A stretch of 64,000 nt of DNA, from NCBI GenBank assembly GCA_947179155.2, contig OX359287.1, positions 3,487,501 to 3,551,500 on the forward strand. The letters run 5' to 3'. Position numbers and translations under genes: made by a program. Of this stretch, positions 10,201 through 21,632 are shown piece after piece (the stretch's first letter is position 1; every line of letters begins with the position of its first letter). The notes under the pieces were generated by a model, which saw only the letters and a program-made list of their open reading frames with translations, ran no database searches and was not told where the DNA came from. This DNA comes from Hedera helix (lineage: Eukaryota; Streptophyta; Magnoliopsida; Apiales; Araliaceae).

Positions 10201-12404
10201 TGAGTAATTATTCTTCCTATCCTCATTCTCATGAGTATACTTATAGTTCTTGGGATAAACATGTTTGGTATCTAAGTGATAAGTATTCCTCATATGGTGG
10301 TTGTGCGTACATGTCATACTATTCTCAGTACTCCAAATAGTAAGTATGAAAAATCTTTGCTTTGCTCTTGACCCGCGGTCCCCATTTGTTGAATATTTAA
10401 GTATTGAGTTTCGTGGTGGTTGCTTGAAATTTGAGAACTCTTGCCAACTCTTGGAAAAGTGAAGCGTTCATAGCTTGTAGACTAGTGGATTTCTTTCAAA
10501 AATGAAAAACACCGTTCTTTTTTATTCCACTTTCTTGTTCTATTTACCACAAACACAGGTATCCCACCCAATTCTCACGTATAATAAGACACATCTGCTT
10601 GTACTCACTATATTTGATTATTTTATCTGTATATATTTATAGATATGATGATGTTGCTGTCACGTTGTAGGAAAACTAGCTGACACTTAATTGGAGTCGC
10701 AGTCTAATTTTATATTGTTTATGCTCTCTTTATTTTTAATCTGTTTTGAAGTTTTTACTCGGGTGTGGTTGGATTCCAATGAGATTAATCTCATAATGGT
10801 CTTTCAGCACTATAACTATTTATGCATAGGTTTTTATTTTAGCGTCTTTTTTGTCATGTTTAGTGTGTACCTTTTGAACACTGTGCGGCTGAACAATGTT
10901 TAAGTAGGTCATTTGACAGTTTCAGTGTAATGTGATTGTGTGTAATGTGATTGTATGTTCACTTCCAGATAGCTTTATTGTTTGCGATGGTCTTGATTTC
11001 TTGATGTATGCAGTATGCACTATGTTCATGTATGTGGATTGTTGCTTGACTTTTTCTGCTGATCACATATTTGTGTCATGGATTTCTTTTCAGACTGGAG
11101 TTGTTAGTGCCAGAAAATCTATAAGCATCCAATCACTGCCCAAAATCATGATACTGCACCTAATGCGTTTTGGCTATGGAAGCCATGGAAGCACTAAATT
11201 GCATAAACCTGTACACTTTCCTCTTGAACTCGTGCTGAGTCGTGAGTTGCTGGCTTCCTCAGCTACTGAGGTAATCTCTTTTTTAGACCGCGAATCACAC
11301 ATCGTAATCTCTCTTGTATGATTTTGTTTTTGTTTTTTGAAAATATATAAAAAAGAAAAACTGGAAATACACTATAGTATCTTTCTAGTTTGCGAATCAC
11401 AATTTTGGAAATTATATGTATCCTCTCAGTATCAGGGTTTCCAGAGATTTTTAGGAAATGTGGGGTTAATGTTGATAACTTTTTATTCCCCAAGTTTCAA
11501 ATAAATGTGACAATTGTGGTAGTTACATATGTAAGTGAACCAGCGTCCAGTTCCCGCCCCCACTACATGCCCCATTCAGAAGGAAAGAAAAGTAAATAAA
11601 CTTTCAATCTGCAAGGACAAAACTGCATCCAAGATAAACAATAAATCCATCATATGATGGCATCGATATCCATGTTAGCATGCAACATATTTTGTTGTTC
11701 TGCAATACTTTTGTAGTTCTGTAAGTACATGCATTTTTATTTATAGCCTTCAGTATATCTTTGGACAGTTAAGGTGATTGTTATTTCAGTTTTGGACTTG
11801 CTTTGTTGTGCTGCTCGGTTGACTATTACCAATAAAACGCTCTGCATGTGTGTCAGGACTATAGAGTCGGTCATTTTGTAGAAAATTGTTTGAACTCAGC
11901 TTTTCTCACTCGTTTTTTCCCCCAATATATTATATCTTTCATGGGAAAGTCATGTTGTATCTTCCAAGATTACAGTTTCATAGGGAAAAAGAACACTGAC
12001 TTTTGTCCATCAGAAGTTTGATAGAGAAAGCCCAACTGTTTGTTGCTTGTTAACATTGTGAAGTCTCTCCACATTTGGTTTTTATATGAAGCTAGGTTTC
12101 CTTTCTTTTTCTTTTTTCTTTCCTTTTCCCTACACCCCCCCCTAAAAGTTGGCTGGAATAATGCAATTTCTTTAGTGAAATCATCTCAACTCGTTTTTCA
12201 TCATGCCTTTTACAGGGCCGAAGATACCAACTTGTTTCAACAATAACCCATCACGGGAGAGAAGCATCTAAGGGGCATTATACTGCCGATGCTCGTTACC
12301 CTAATGGGCAGTGGTTAAGGTTTGATGATGCATCCGTGACTGCCATCAATACAAGCAAGGTGTTGCATGACCAGGCCTACGTTCTCTTCTACAAACAACT
12401 TTAG
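1292..12404 (+). CDS. UBP24: Ubiquitin-specific protease, UBP24 type (USP10-like)
   Basis: Cysteine deubiquitinase that removes ubiquitin from proteins; closest in layout to Arabidopsis UBP24 and animal USP10. Exons read as join(1292..1306, 2944..3615, 3785..3972, 4382..4626, 8175..8320, 11094..11270, 12216..12404), all with GT-AG borders and compatible phases, giving 543 residues, close to the family's usual 550. The start was chosen because the 5-codon first exon MSDSK runs in phase into VLLFGSF. The N-terminal 190 residues are low-complexity with FGSF motifs at 9-12 and 51-54, which resemble the FGDF motif through which USP10 binds G3BP. The Cys box GNLCFLNATLQALLSC places the catalytic Cys at about 200; QEDAQEFL follows; the His box KGHYTADA gives His at about 502 and WLRFDDASV the acidic residue at about 518. 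No stop or frameshift was seen. Intron 4 (3.5 kb) and intron 5 (2.8 kb) are unusually long; intron 4 holds a retroelement relic and a partial copy of exon 5. Confidence 0.93.
4811..5209 (-). repeat. 3' LTR (in element orientation) of intron-4 relic
   Basis: About 85 percent similar by eye to the copy at 6669-7154, from GTAACGCTC to the CCGCATCA end. It lacks the roughly 90-bp internal duplication present in the other copy. A TATAAAT word lies on the minus strand at 4981-4987. Confidence 0.65.
6639..6652 (-). other. Decayed primer binding site of intron-4 relic
   Basis: On the minus strand TTGGCATTAAAGCC lies just inside the repeat, matching most of the initiator methionine tRNA-type site TGGTATCAGAGCC. 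This fixes the relic's orientation as minus. Confidence 0.5.
6669..7154 (-). repeat. 5' LTR (in element orientation) of intron-4 relic
   Basis: Second direct repeat of the intronic element. It contains an internal tandem duplication (about 6975-7070) of the segment around AAAACATAAACGG, which explains its extra length relative to its partner. Confidence 0.65.
7881..8254 (+). repeat. Partial tandem duplication of intron-4 end and exon 5 start
   Basis: Unit 1 (7881-8067) and unit 2 (8068 to about 8235) share TATTATGATAATTTTGTG at their starts, a GTGTATTGCTTRATGATT stretch, an acceptor (ATAACAG / ATTACAG) and the first 60 or so bases of exon 5. The unit-1 copy encodes a slightly changed version of the exon 5 start (GNKTSAIVQPFVLLHLDIS versus GNKASATVQPFLLLHLDIS). 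Both acceptors, at 8000 and 8174, look usable. The distance between them is 174 bases with no in-frame stop, so choice of the first would add 58 codons. Confidence 0.85.
8321..11093 (+). other. UBP24 intron 5, no recognised content
   Basis: 2.8 kb between exons 5 and 6. I see no exon-like sequence of the deubiquitinase in it. A stretch at about 9530-9780 has LTR-like wording (starts TGATG, long T-rich body), but no second copy or target duplication was found. Open frames near 9771 and 10089 resemble nothing I know. Confidence 0.6.
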
Positions 12405-15124
12405 AGGGTAACTAATTTCTGTGTTCTCGGGTGCAACATATATAGAGTGAAAGATCATATCATATTCAGTTAAGTTATAGAGATGACCATGTCATCATTT
12501 AGAAGCTCATCTTGGCTTTGACATTGATACATGATCGTGATATGGTTGATCACTGTGTCTGCCTAGAATTGCAACATTGTACTGTTAATCATTGTCCTGA
12601 TCACTATTTAGGAAGGCAGCAGTTTGTACAATATTTTGGGGAATTGTTAAATTGCATGGGAAATTTTGTTTGGTTATTTGATTTAATGATCGCTTAATTT
12701 TTGTACACTATTTTCCTCTCCCTCTTTCTCCATCAAAAACTAGCCAAGGGAAGGGTGATCTATTCATATTTTAAGTAATGGTGACTCGATAAAAAGCAAC
12801 ACATGGACACATATCGGACGCCAACCAAGTTCATATACCAACAAATTATACCCAGTTTCTGAGAAATGATTTGGTTTGGTTTGATTAGCAGCATCCTTTG
12901 TTTGTTCCGTGGGATGGCTGGTTTCTTCCTTTATTATGAGTCAAAGGCAATTTACTAGTCCAACTTTAGGGTAGGATGAGTGGTGCAAGATAGTCACATA
13001 ATTTGTCTAGACAAAGTTTCTTATTTGTACTGTACAACCTATCAAGTATTTGCAAATTGTGCAGTACAAGTCCAAGTTTATCAACGCACGATGAGTATTT
13101 GCAAATTGTGCAGTACAAACTAAGTCAAGTTTTGTCTTGGTAAACTAGACAAAGTTGTTTAGTTACCTGTCATTTTTGAGGATAGAATTACCCAGACTTT
13201 GTAATCCAACATTTAGGATAATTGTCTTAAAAGGCAATAGACCTGCAATTGGCTCTGGAAAAACGCTGTTTTTGGGAGTTAAAAAACGGATAAAAAAGAA
13301 AAGAAATAAATGGAGAATTTAAAGGTTCGTTTTGTAGTTGTATCACGGACCAATTTAATAATTGTAATACAATGTTGTGAAATCTCTCTTCTGCACTATG
13401 CAACAGTATTGCTATAGTCAAGTTCCGAAGCATTATGTTGCGGGTCGCTTTTTTCTTTTATTTATTTTTGTGTTAAATCTTGGCCGTCAAGTCTTGCAAT
13501 GAATAGCAATAAATGGTGCAAGTTCTGATGGCCAAATAAAACAATATGGTCACCATTTGATATGAATTCGTTCCATATATATACTTGTTTCATTTGAAGA
13601 GATGGTCGTCTAGTGCATCCTTTTCTTTTTAGGTCTTGTGTGGCCCATTGTAGAAGATATTCTAAAGCAATAAATACTTTGAGGGTTGGGGATGTATGGC
13701 TATGTATCATTAATCATTCCTCTCAACGAGTTCAATAAAAACTTTATTTTTGTCATGCTTTGTTTATTTCTTTCATTGATTTATCTTACATAGGTTCCGA
13801 GGTCCAAGACAAAGAAAATCATAGATTACTTCTTACTTCCTTGAGAACAAATTCTTTATTTTATTTTTAAGGAGCATAGACAATCACACATCAATGATAT
13901 AGATGGAACCGGTCCTAAGGAGAAATTTACCTTTGTTATGCACAGTAAAAAAATACCTTATGACTTATGACTAGGGTATTCAAATGCACTTAAAAATATT
14001 ATTAATAAGAGTGTTTTTACTCTTACTCATTTTTTTTACTCAATTTTTTTATTCACATATAAGACAAGTGAGTGTGGTTCTATCTCATTTCATCTTTAAC
14101 TCAAATGAGTGGGCTACACTCATTTATTATATGCAGGTAGAAAAGTGAGCAAGTCTAGAATTTTTTTATTAATAAACAAAATCATATATTACTGCCTTTA
14201 GAAAATAATATTTTTTCTTCAAAAACATGTGCTATTACATTTCAATCTAAGGACCTAAGAGTAAGGTACAACGTGCGTTCAACTCTTTGACAATAAGAAA
14301 AAACTCAGACAAGCTTTTAAGGAAAATAGTTTAAAATATGAAGGGGATTTAGATAAGGTTGATTGGGCATGGTTTAACTTTAACAGTAAAATGCAGGATC
14401 TGCTACATTATGGAGCTTTTTTTCCTTTCTTTTTTCAACATTGGACAAGAAGCGAAGAGCAAGTCAGCTTTTGAAAGGTGAAACCTCCTCCCACATTTCG
14501 TCTGAAATAAGCTGTTTTCATGAACTTTTAAGTTGTTACTTCTTAGCTAAAACTTTGCAGAAAGTTCCCTTCTAAACACATATTAGTGAACTAATATATT
14601 CTTCAATCACATAGAGCCTAAAAGCTAATAGAGTATCCAAATATGAAATATTGAAGGTAGTGGGAGATAAGAATCATTGACCCCTTAGGTGGGTTAGTTC
14701 AACTGCAGCCCTTATTTCTTTACTAGTGTTGACTATAACTGTTACTTTCATAAAATCAGCTAAATTAAGTTCTGTTTTTTGTTCTGTTTTAAAGATTTAA
14801 TGGTGGTCCTTACATGAAAGACGATTATTAATAGGAAAATATATTGATTAAGGACCAAAATATAAAAAAACTATATGATGACAGAACGATTCCTTGCATT
14901 GTTTCTCAAAAAACTTGTTCTTGGCATTTTTTTTTAATTATGTTTGTTTGCAAAATGATAGGTGATATATAATTACTTGGACTAATTTATTATCACCGTG
15001 GACTATTTTATCTCATGGTTAGGTCATTATTTAATTTATGGATTAATTTTGATCAGTTTTAAGGTTATCTGATACCTCAAAAGGGAGATTATATAATATC
15101 ATGTTTTCACTTGGAATTATAATT
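12405..15124. other. Gene-free stretch downstream of UBP24
   Basis: Contains the 3' end of the UBP24 transcript and then AT-rich DNA without convincing coding sequence. The one structure seen is an imperfect foldback at about 13002-13160, where TTGTCTAGACAAAG and TTTGTACTGTAC words recur in inverse order, together with a direct repeat of GTATTTGCAAATTGTGCAG. At 14833-14940 lies a third, diverged partial copy of the tandem repeat that follows. Confidence 0.6.
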
Positions 15125-15677
15125 TGTTATCAAATGCCTAAAACCGGTCTTCGGGTATCTAGGCATGGTTTATGCCGTGACTAGAAAAATATATTGATTA
15201 AGAACCAAAATAAAAGAACTATATAATGACAAAATGATTCCTTAAATTATTTTTCGACAAAACTTGTTCTTGGCAATATATTAATTTCAAATTTTAGTAT
15301 ATTAGCATAATAATTAAGGAATAGCACATGAGTTGGTGTAGTAGTTCCATGTTTTTGGGGTTGTTCATGGCCTTTAATAATCTTAGATTTTGTCTTAAGC
15401 AACTTATCAAATGACTAAAACCGGTCTTCGGGTATCTAGGCATGGTTTATGCCGTGACTAGAAAAATATATTGATTAAGCACCAAAATAAAAGAACTATA
15501 TAATGACAAAAATGATTCCTTAAATTATTTTTCGACAAAACTTGTTCTTGGCAATATTTTAATTTTAAATTTTAGTATATTAGCATAATAATTAAGGAAT
15601 AGCACATGATTTGGTGTAGTAGTTCCATGTTTTTGGGGTTGTTCATGGCCTTTAATAATCTTAGATTTTGTCTTAAG
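15125..15677. repeat. 277-bp tandem duplication
   Basis: Copy 1 is 15125-15401 and copy 2 is 15402-15677; both run from the word TATCAAATG.CTAAAACCGG to TTGTCTTAAGCAAC and differ at only a handful of positions. A more diverged partial copy at about 14833-14940 suggests an older member of the same repeat. No ORF, terminal inverted repeat or target duplication was identified. Confidence 0.85.
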
Positions 15678-17218
15678 CAACCAGAAGGATAAGAATTCCG
15701 AAAAAGGACACATTTTGTGCAATGGATTAGACACTTGATAAAGTTAACCAATAGAGAACAGCAAAACCAAGATAAACAATAAGGTATAGAATGCAAGACA
15801 CCTAATTAAAAAGTGAAATGTAAATAAATAACTGTAAGAAAATATATTGAATTGAATAATTTAATGTCAAGCAATATTTTGGATACATTTTTAGATATAT
15901 ATGAATAGTACAAAAGTATTTCACAAAAATCATTCAATTTATAAAAATATTTTTTTAGTAACAAGAGAGTCCATTTTTTACACCATGTGCTCAAGTTTAC
16001 CGTCAGAATTTCATTATTGTATCGCAGTACTAAACTAATAACTTATTATTTGTAAGGGAATATACATGGAACAAAAATATATCAACTCAAAATTTGCAAA
16101 TAGAACTCTCTTTGTGGAAGGAGTATCAATCAGCTTAATTCGTGATTATATTAACGAATGGAGTTCTATATGATTTAAAGTGATATCTGAAATCACCCCT
16201 TCATGCCCCTGAGATAATTGTTTTTTTAGTAAAAAATAATGCTTCTTTAGGAGATACTGATTGGTTAGTCCTCTTTTATCCTTTATGTAATGAAATTATG
16301 CATTAAAAAAAAAAGGAAGAGGGAAATAAGGAATTATGCATTGTAAAGAAAGCAATAGAACAGAGTGATGCAGTTAAAAAAGCTGCTTTATTCACAGAAT
16401 TGGAGCTGTACCTGTACACTATTGTTCTTGGATGTGTAGTTATTTAGATTAAAGAACATAATGCTTCTGGTCTCCATGGTTATTTCAAAAGAATAATGTT
16501 GTTAATGATTAAAAGGTAAGAACAAACTAAAGAAAAATTTGACAGCTAGGTAAAGGCAGAAATTTCCTTATTACTGAGTATGATCATGATACTTAAACAT
16601 GTTGCTGTTTGATAAGAAAAAACTGGGAAACCCCAAACTTTCCAAGAATAAAAAGTTTCTACCAAATGTAACCTACAAGAGTAGAATATCCAAAAAGAGT
16701 TTAAATTTGATAACTTATAGTGTATATACGAGCGGTTACACGTCGTTAAAATAATGATCTAATATGAATACCTTATTAACGGTGTGTCATAATCCAAACA
16801 CCGTCAACTGCTCGTTTATACATTGATTGTGTATGAAACTTTAACTCATCCAAAAAGGGGAAACATAGATCAACGACCAAGATTAGATGTAGATGATCTC
16901 TAGGCTGCATACCCTCCTGAATTTTTTTTGGAGAGTAGTTGGTTCAACAACATTACCTATTTCTTGAATGGAACCATTGCTTTATTTTAAAATGATTTTA
17001 TATAAATTAATGTTTTCTTGTCCAAGGTTGAGGGTGTTCGTTAACGTAGAGGACAATCACTATGGCACGGCTAGCGGCAAATAGGAGATGGACATATTGA
17101 TATCGAAAGAAAAATATAATTAAATCATATAACTAAGAAAAATATTCCTAACTCATTTTTTTTCCAGGACAAACTCTGTTGTTGGCCACCTGGTCTTAAA
17201 TTTGTCTGCTAAGTTTGA
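15678..17218. other. Gene-free AT-rich stretch
   Basis: No coding sequence, RNA gene or repeat that I can support. Short open frames here lack any recognised motif. Confidence 0.5.
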
Positions 17219-17226
17219 CTAATAAT

Positions 17227-17593
17227 CAATGTTTAGAAAATCGGATCGGACCAGTGGTCCGACCGCGGTTTGACCGGAGCCGGTCGACTTTCCAGTCCAA
17301 CAAAAAAACTGGGAAAATAGCGACCCGGTTAAAAATCGGTAATTGAACCTGTTGACCCGGTTTTCAAGTATTTTTTTTTGCAAAAATATTTTTAATAAGA
17401 TTATAATAGTATTTTACTATATTTTAGCTTATAAAAAATTAGATATTTAAATTTTTTATTAATTATTAATAATATATATTTTTATATATTTATGACCTCA
17501 CTGGTTCAATAACGTTTCGACCACTGGTTAGACTAGTAACCCATCCACCAGGTAACTTTTTCGATTCGATGACCGATCGAATTTTCTAAACAT
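17227..17593. mobile_element. MITE with 8-bp target duplication
   Basis: A 367-bp element bounded by perfect CTAATAAT direct repeats (17219-17226 and 17594-17601). Its ends are imperfect terminal inverted repeats of about 20 bp, ATGTTTAGAAAATCGGATCGG on the left and the complement of CGATCGAATTTTCTAAACAT on the right. The outer parts are rich in GACCGGTTT-like wording and the centre is AT-rich. No transposase. An 8-bp duplication points to a hAT-type mobiliser; a 9-bp Mutator type cannot be excluded. Confidence 0.8.
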
Positions 17594-17822
17594 CTAATAA
17601 TAGTGGGATAGATGGCAACGGAGATGTGGGGTTCCTTCTGACCTTAAATTATCAAAGTTTGCCCTTAAAATGCAGAGATTAGAACTCCATAAAGATAAAA
17701 GCTGTTCTATGCAATGGATGTTCAATTGAAAAATCAGTCAAACTCAAATAAAGAGAAAGTAGCAATATAAAAATAGTACAAGGTGCAACATTTAGTACAT
17801 AAATTTCAAATAATGATAAAGT

Positions 17823-17828
17823 TTTATT
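17823..17828 (-). terminator. Candidate polyadenylation signal of the WD40 gene
   Basis: AATAAA on the minus strand, about 340 bases past the stop codon of the WD40 gene. Position suits a plant 3' untranslated region, but other AT-rich words nearby could serve. Confidence 0.35.
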
Positions 17829-18169
17829 CAAAGGAATCAAACAGTAATCTAATTACAATTTCAAGCGAGTGTAAGAAGTATACAAAAAAATTAAAAACAG
17901 AACAAAACCAAATCATCATACCGTGTCGTGTTCTAAATTTTTGACCTCCATTCCTATCATCTCATCCTAAACATGAACTGCACACCAACCTCAAGATCCC
18001 AAAAAACCAAAACCCAGATGAGCAAAGCCTCGATTTTCGCCTTCCTTCTCAGACACCAACCCCAACTGAACTCTTTAATGTTCGTAACATAACTACGAAA
18101 ACAAGTAGCCTTGAGACACTAAAAAAGGGACAAATGCTAAATCACTCAAAACCAACTTCAAAAATCTTC

Positions 18170-19519
18170 CTAAAACAACGAAACTAAACTTTTCCTTGTT
18201 TTTAGTTTTGTAGCACTATCCTCTTGTTTATCAAAAGAGTGCTTGGGAACCCACCAAACTCGTAAACTTTTGTCAAGGCTTCCACTATAAAGCATGAACC
18301 CACCTCCAACACTATTAACTGATGCTTGCAAACACTTAACTGGTCCTTCATGCCCCTTTATCACCCCAACTCTAAACAACCCCCCATTAATCTCCCTTCT
18401 CCAAATCCCAATACTCTTATCAGCTGAACCACTACACAAAATATCCTCCCTCAAACACATACACAAAACAGCCATTTTATGTGCCTTCACTTCACAAACA
18501 ACTTTCCAACTATCAAAATTCCCAATCCCCAACCACCCCATCACAACCCCATCTGACCCCCCTCCATAAACTACCCTCCCATCATCCGAAACGATCACGG
18601 AATTCAATGAAACATCCTTATGGCCCTCTAAAATCCCCTTCAAACAATGTGAGCTACTCCCCTCTTTTCCCCAAGCCTTGATTTTCCCATCAGCCGAAGC
18701 CGAATACACGATCCCATTCCTTGCTATTAGCCCATTAATAGCATCATCATGAGCCTTAATCGACTCCAAACACTTCAAATCCGAAATCCTCCACACCTTA
18801 AGTGTCTTATCCCAAGAACCCGAATAGATAAACCCATTTGAAACCGCTAAACAAGAAATACTGTCCGAATGCTCAATCCACAAATGTTTATGATTCCGTC
18901 TAGTTTTCACATAATTCCTTTGTTTCATAAATTTGCCCAAATAATCCTTAGTAGTGGGAAGAACATCAACAAGCCTAAACAAATTTTCTGAGCTTTTTGA
19001 AACTTTCCACACCCTTATTTTACTATCTTGATGTGCAGTAAAAACCTTATTTCCTACATTTACAAGTGCTTTTACAGAGCCATCTCCCTGCCCAAACTTT
19101 GTGAATTTTCTTAAATCTGGCTGCTGCCAAACAATTATATCTTGGCCTTGTGAAGCACTGAGGATGAATTCGCCGCATAAAGCTAAGCAAGAAACCGACC
19201 CGATATGACCCGAAAGAACTGCTAACAATTTATATGATTGAAATTCTGAAGTGGGTATGCTTGGAATTTTATTTTTGGGATCTTGGAGATCGAATCGGCT
19301 TGAAATCCTGAATTGGATGTGCTTGGAATTTGATTTGTATGATTGAAATTCTGAAATGGGTATGTTTGGAATTTGATTTTTGGGTTTTTGGAGATCAAAT
19401 TGGGGTGAATTTGTGGGTGAAGTTGTTGAGGTTTCGTCAGTTTCAGTGCTTGTGGTGCTACTAATGCTTGTTGTGGAGGAGGATAATAATGGGGTTGATA
19501 GAGTCATTGGGCTAACCAT
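18170..19519 (-). CDS. WD40-repeat protein, JINGUBANG-like
   Basis: Intronless gene for a 449-residue seven-bladed WD40 propeller protein of the plant JINGUBANG (JGB) family. Arabidopsis JGB restrains pollen germination and tube growth; whether this copy does so is not known. Residues 1-97 are Ser/Thr-rich and low-complexity; the propeller spans about 98-436. Family hallmarks are visible: LSGHIGSVSCLALCGEFIL, FGQGDGSVKALV, TAHQDSKIRVWKVS, the YLGKFMKQRNYVKTRRNHK insertion, SGSWDKTLKVW, SASADGKIKAW, YGGGSDG, SGSADKSIGIW and YSGSLDKSLRVWWVPK. The start at 19519 was chosen over an in-frame ATG at 19651 because the extra 44 codons run through an AT/GA microsatellite and look like leader. Oddly, residues 41-62 and 76-97 are two copies of an FDLQ.PKN.IP.IP.SEFQSYK unit, a coding tandem duplication at 19229-19399. 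No stop or frameshift was seen. Confidence 0.9.
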   Translation of the reverse strand: MVSPMTLSTPLLSSSTTSISSTTSTETDETSTTSPTNSPQFDLQKPKNQIPNIPISEFQSYKSNSKHIQFRISSRFDLQDPKNKIPSIPTSEFQSYKLLAVLSGHIGSVSCLALCGEFILSASQGQDIIVWQQPDLRKFTKFGQGDGSVKALVNVGNKVFTAHQDSKIRVWKVSKSSENLFRLVDVLPTTKDYLGKFMKQRNYVKTRRNHKHLWIEHSDSISCLAVSNGFIYSGSWDKTLKVWRISDLKCLESIKAHDDAINGLIARNGIVYSASADGKIKAWGKEGSSSHCLKGILEGHKDVSLNSVIVSDDGRVVYGGGSDGVVMGWLGIGNFDSWKVVCEVKAHKMAVLCMCLREDILCSGSADKSIGIWRREINGGLFRVGVIKGHEGPVKCLQASVNSVGGGFMLYSGSLDKSLRVWWVPKHSFDKQEDSATKLKTRKSLVSLF

Positions 19520-19649
19520 TGAAGTGGGAATTATGGAAAAGGGTGTTCTTGTTTTCAAGAGAGAGAAAAATATATAGAGAGAATAAGATGAATAATGCGA
19601 GAAATAGTAATGAAGTAGAAATATGGAATCAATTTCTATAAATGTGGTC

Positions 19650-19650
<1 letters not shown>

Positions 19651-19718
<68 letters not shown>
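19651..19718. repeat. (TA)n(GA)n compound microsatellite in the WD40 gene leader
   Basis: A TA run followed by a GA run, which reads as (TC)n(TA)n in the leader of the minus-strand WD40 gene. CT-rich runs are common in plant 5' leaders. Length changes here could affect expression. Confidence 0.9.
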
Positions 19719-19720
<2 letters not shown>

Positions 19721-19821
19721 TAGGGGTTAAACTTGTGAGCAAACCAGAAACAAATATTCGATGGTGTAGACAGAGAGAGGGCAGTATATTTAAGTGATGG
19801 AGGAGAAGGGGCAACGGCTAC

Positions 19822-19960
19822 TTTGACAAGTGAGTTTTGGAGGCCAATTCATGTGAGAGCGGTCAGCTTCACTTATCTAGTAAATTAACAATTTTGACTA
19901 GTGAGCTTTGGAGGCCAAGTCATATGAGGAGGGTCAGCTTCAATCATCTACTAAATTAAC
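19822..19960. repeat. 71-bp tandem duplication
   Basis: Copies at 19822-19892 and 19893-19960 share TTTGAC.AGTGAG.TTTGG, AGGCCAA.TCAT and GGTCAGCTTCA. It lies in the promoter region of the WD40 gene; function unknown. Confidence 0.75.
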
Positions 19961-20689
19961 GGACCGTTGGGCATTTTGACACACTGGATTAAGAAAAAAA
20001 AATGCACCTATTGCTCTATGTTCGGTCTATTTAGTTGACTGAACCGTTAAGGAGGACAAATTATTCGATGTCTTTATAGGTTCTTTATAGGAATATACAA
20101 CAATTAATAAATTATTACAATAATAGTGCATTAATAAAATAATTACAACAATAGTATAACACAATAAATACATCATATTATCAACGCTTAAATCAAGGAG
20201 AAAATTGCGGCAATTGCAAACCAACAGAAACATTCAAAATTAACGTCAGAAAAGAAGAATCCATGGAAGATGCGAATAATAAATCCATAGAAGAAACAAA
20301 ATCAGTAACAGAGAAGAAGCCTATACCGAGAAAAAGCAAAATCAGTAACGAAGAAGAAGGAGTAATTGCGATGTGGAGAAAACCAGAGTAGTCGAAACCG
20401 GCGTGAACGAATCGATCTCAGAATTTCGAAACAGAAAAAAATATTGAGATTGAGTCTGCAAACTGAATCTGAAAGGTGACTACGAAGGTACGTATCCCTT
20501 AATATTAATCTATATATTGAAATCTCATACTTTAACATTGACTCCGACAAAGAGTATGAGATTTTGAATAGTAACCAAAACAAAACTAATATAAGGATTA
20601 GTAGATTTTTAATGATGACTTTCAAATTGGTATAATCAACGATTGTATAATGAAACTTTGAAATTATTATTTGCAGGTTCAATACAATA

Positions 20690-21612
20690 TTGAGCCGTAG
20701 TTAATACACATTCATAGTTTGGCTACATTCATATAAGGGTTTGGTTACCTTGATTTAATTCTTTACTCTTTAATATTTCACCTTCACATCATGATTATCA
20801 CTGATATGTTTATAAACTGAATCAAAACACTAGGTTGGATACGTATGGTTACTAGTTACATATATTTTGGTTACTGAGTATTGTTGATTTGGTCACCATT
20901 TACATATTTGTATTAATTTCAGTCATCATAGAGTATGTGTTACATATTCATATTTTGGCTGCATTCATATAAGGGTTTGGTTACCTTGCTTTAGTTGTTC
21001 AGTCTTTAATTTGTGACTATATCATGATAATCACTGATATGTTTATAAACTGAATCAAAACACTAGGTTGGAATGGTTACTAGTTACATATATTTTGGTT
21101 ACTGAGTATTGTTGATTTGGTCACCATTTACATATTTGTATTAATTTCAGTCATCATAGAGTATGGTTACATATTCATATTTTGGCTGCATTCATATAAG
21201 GATTTGGTTACCTTGCTTTAGTTGTTCAGTCTTTAATTTGTGACCATATCATGATAATCACTGATATGTTTATAAACTGAATCAAAACACTAGGTTGGAT
21301 ACGTATGGTTACTAGTTACATATATTTTGGTTACTGAGTATTGTTGATTTGGTCACCATTTACATATTTGTATTAATTTCAGTCATCATAGAGTATGTGT
21401 TACACATTCATATTTTGGCTGCATTCATATAAGGGGTTGGTTACCTTGCTTTAGTTGTTTGTGACCATATCATGATAATCATTGATATGTTTATAAACTG
21501 AATCAAAACAGCGGGTTGAATATGTATGGTTACTAGTTACATATATTTTGGTTATATTTTGGTTACTGAGTATTGTTGATTTGGTCACCATTTATAGATT
21601 TGTATTAATTTT
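20690..21612 (+). repeat. Four tandem repeats of about 230 bp upstream of the transposase
   Basis: The anchor TTCATATAAGG recurs at 20728, 20964, 21191 and 21424, spacing 227-236 bp. Each unit has GGTTACCTTG, TATGGTTACTAGTTACA, TTTTGGTTACTGAG and GATTTGGTCACCATTTA in the same order. The copies differ by small deletions. They lie directly before the transposase start and could be subterminal repeats or promoter units of the MULE. Confidence 0.85.
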
Positions 21613-21632
21613 AATATTTCTAGTGTCGGACA

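Noticed and set aside
10089..10340. 83-codon Tyr/Ser-rich frame in intron 5
   Set aside because: No known domain, no splice context linking it to UBP24, and near the length expected by chance in AT-rich DNA.
19520..19651. Longer WD40 protein starting at 19651
   Set aside because: The added 44 codons begin in a TA microsatellite and have no resemblance to the family; the ATG at 19519 is followed by the expected Ser/Thr-rich start.
20690..21612. CRISPR-like array
   Set aside because: Units of about 230 bp repeat in full, without short repeats and unique spacers, in a plant transposon.
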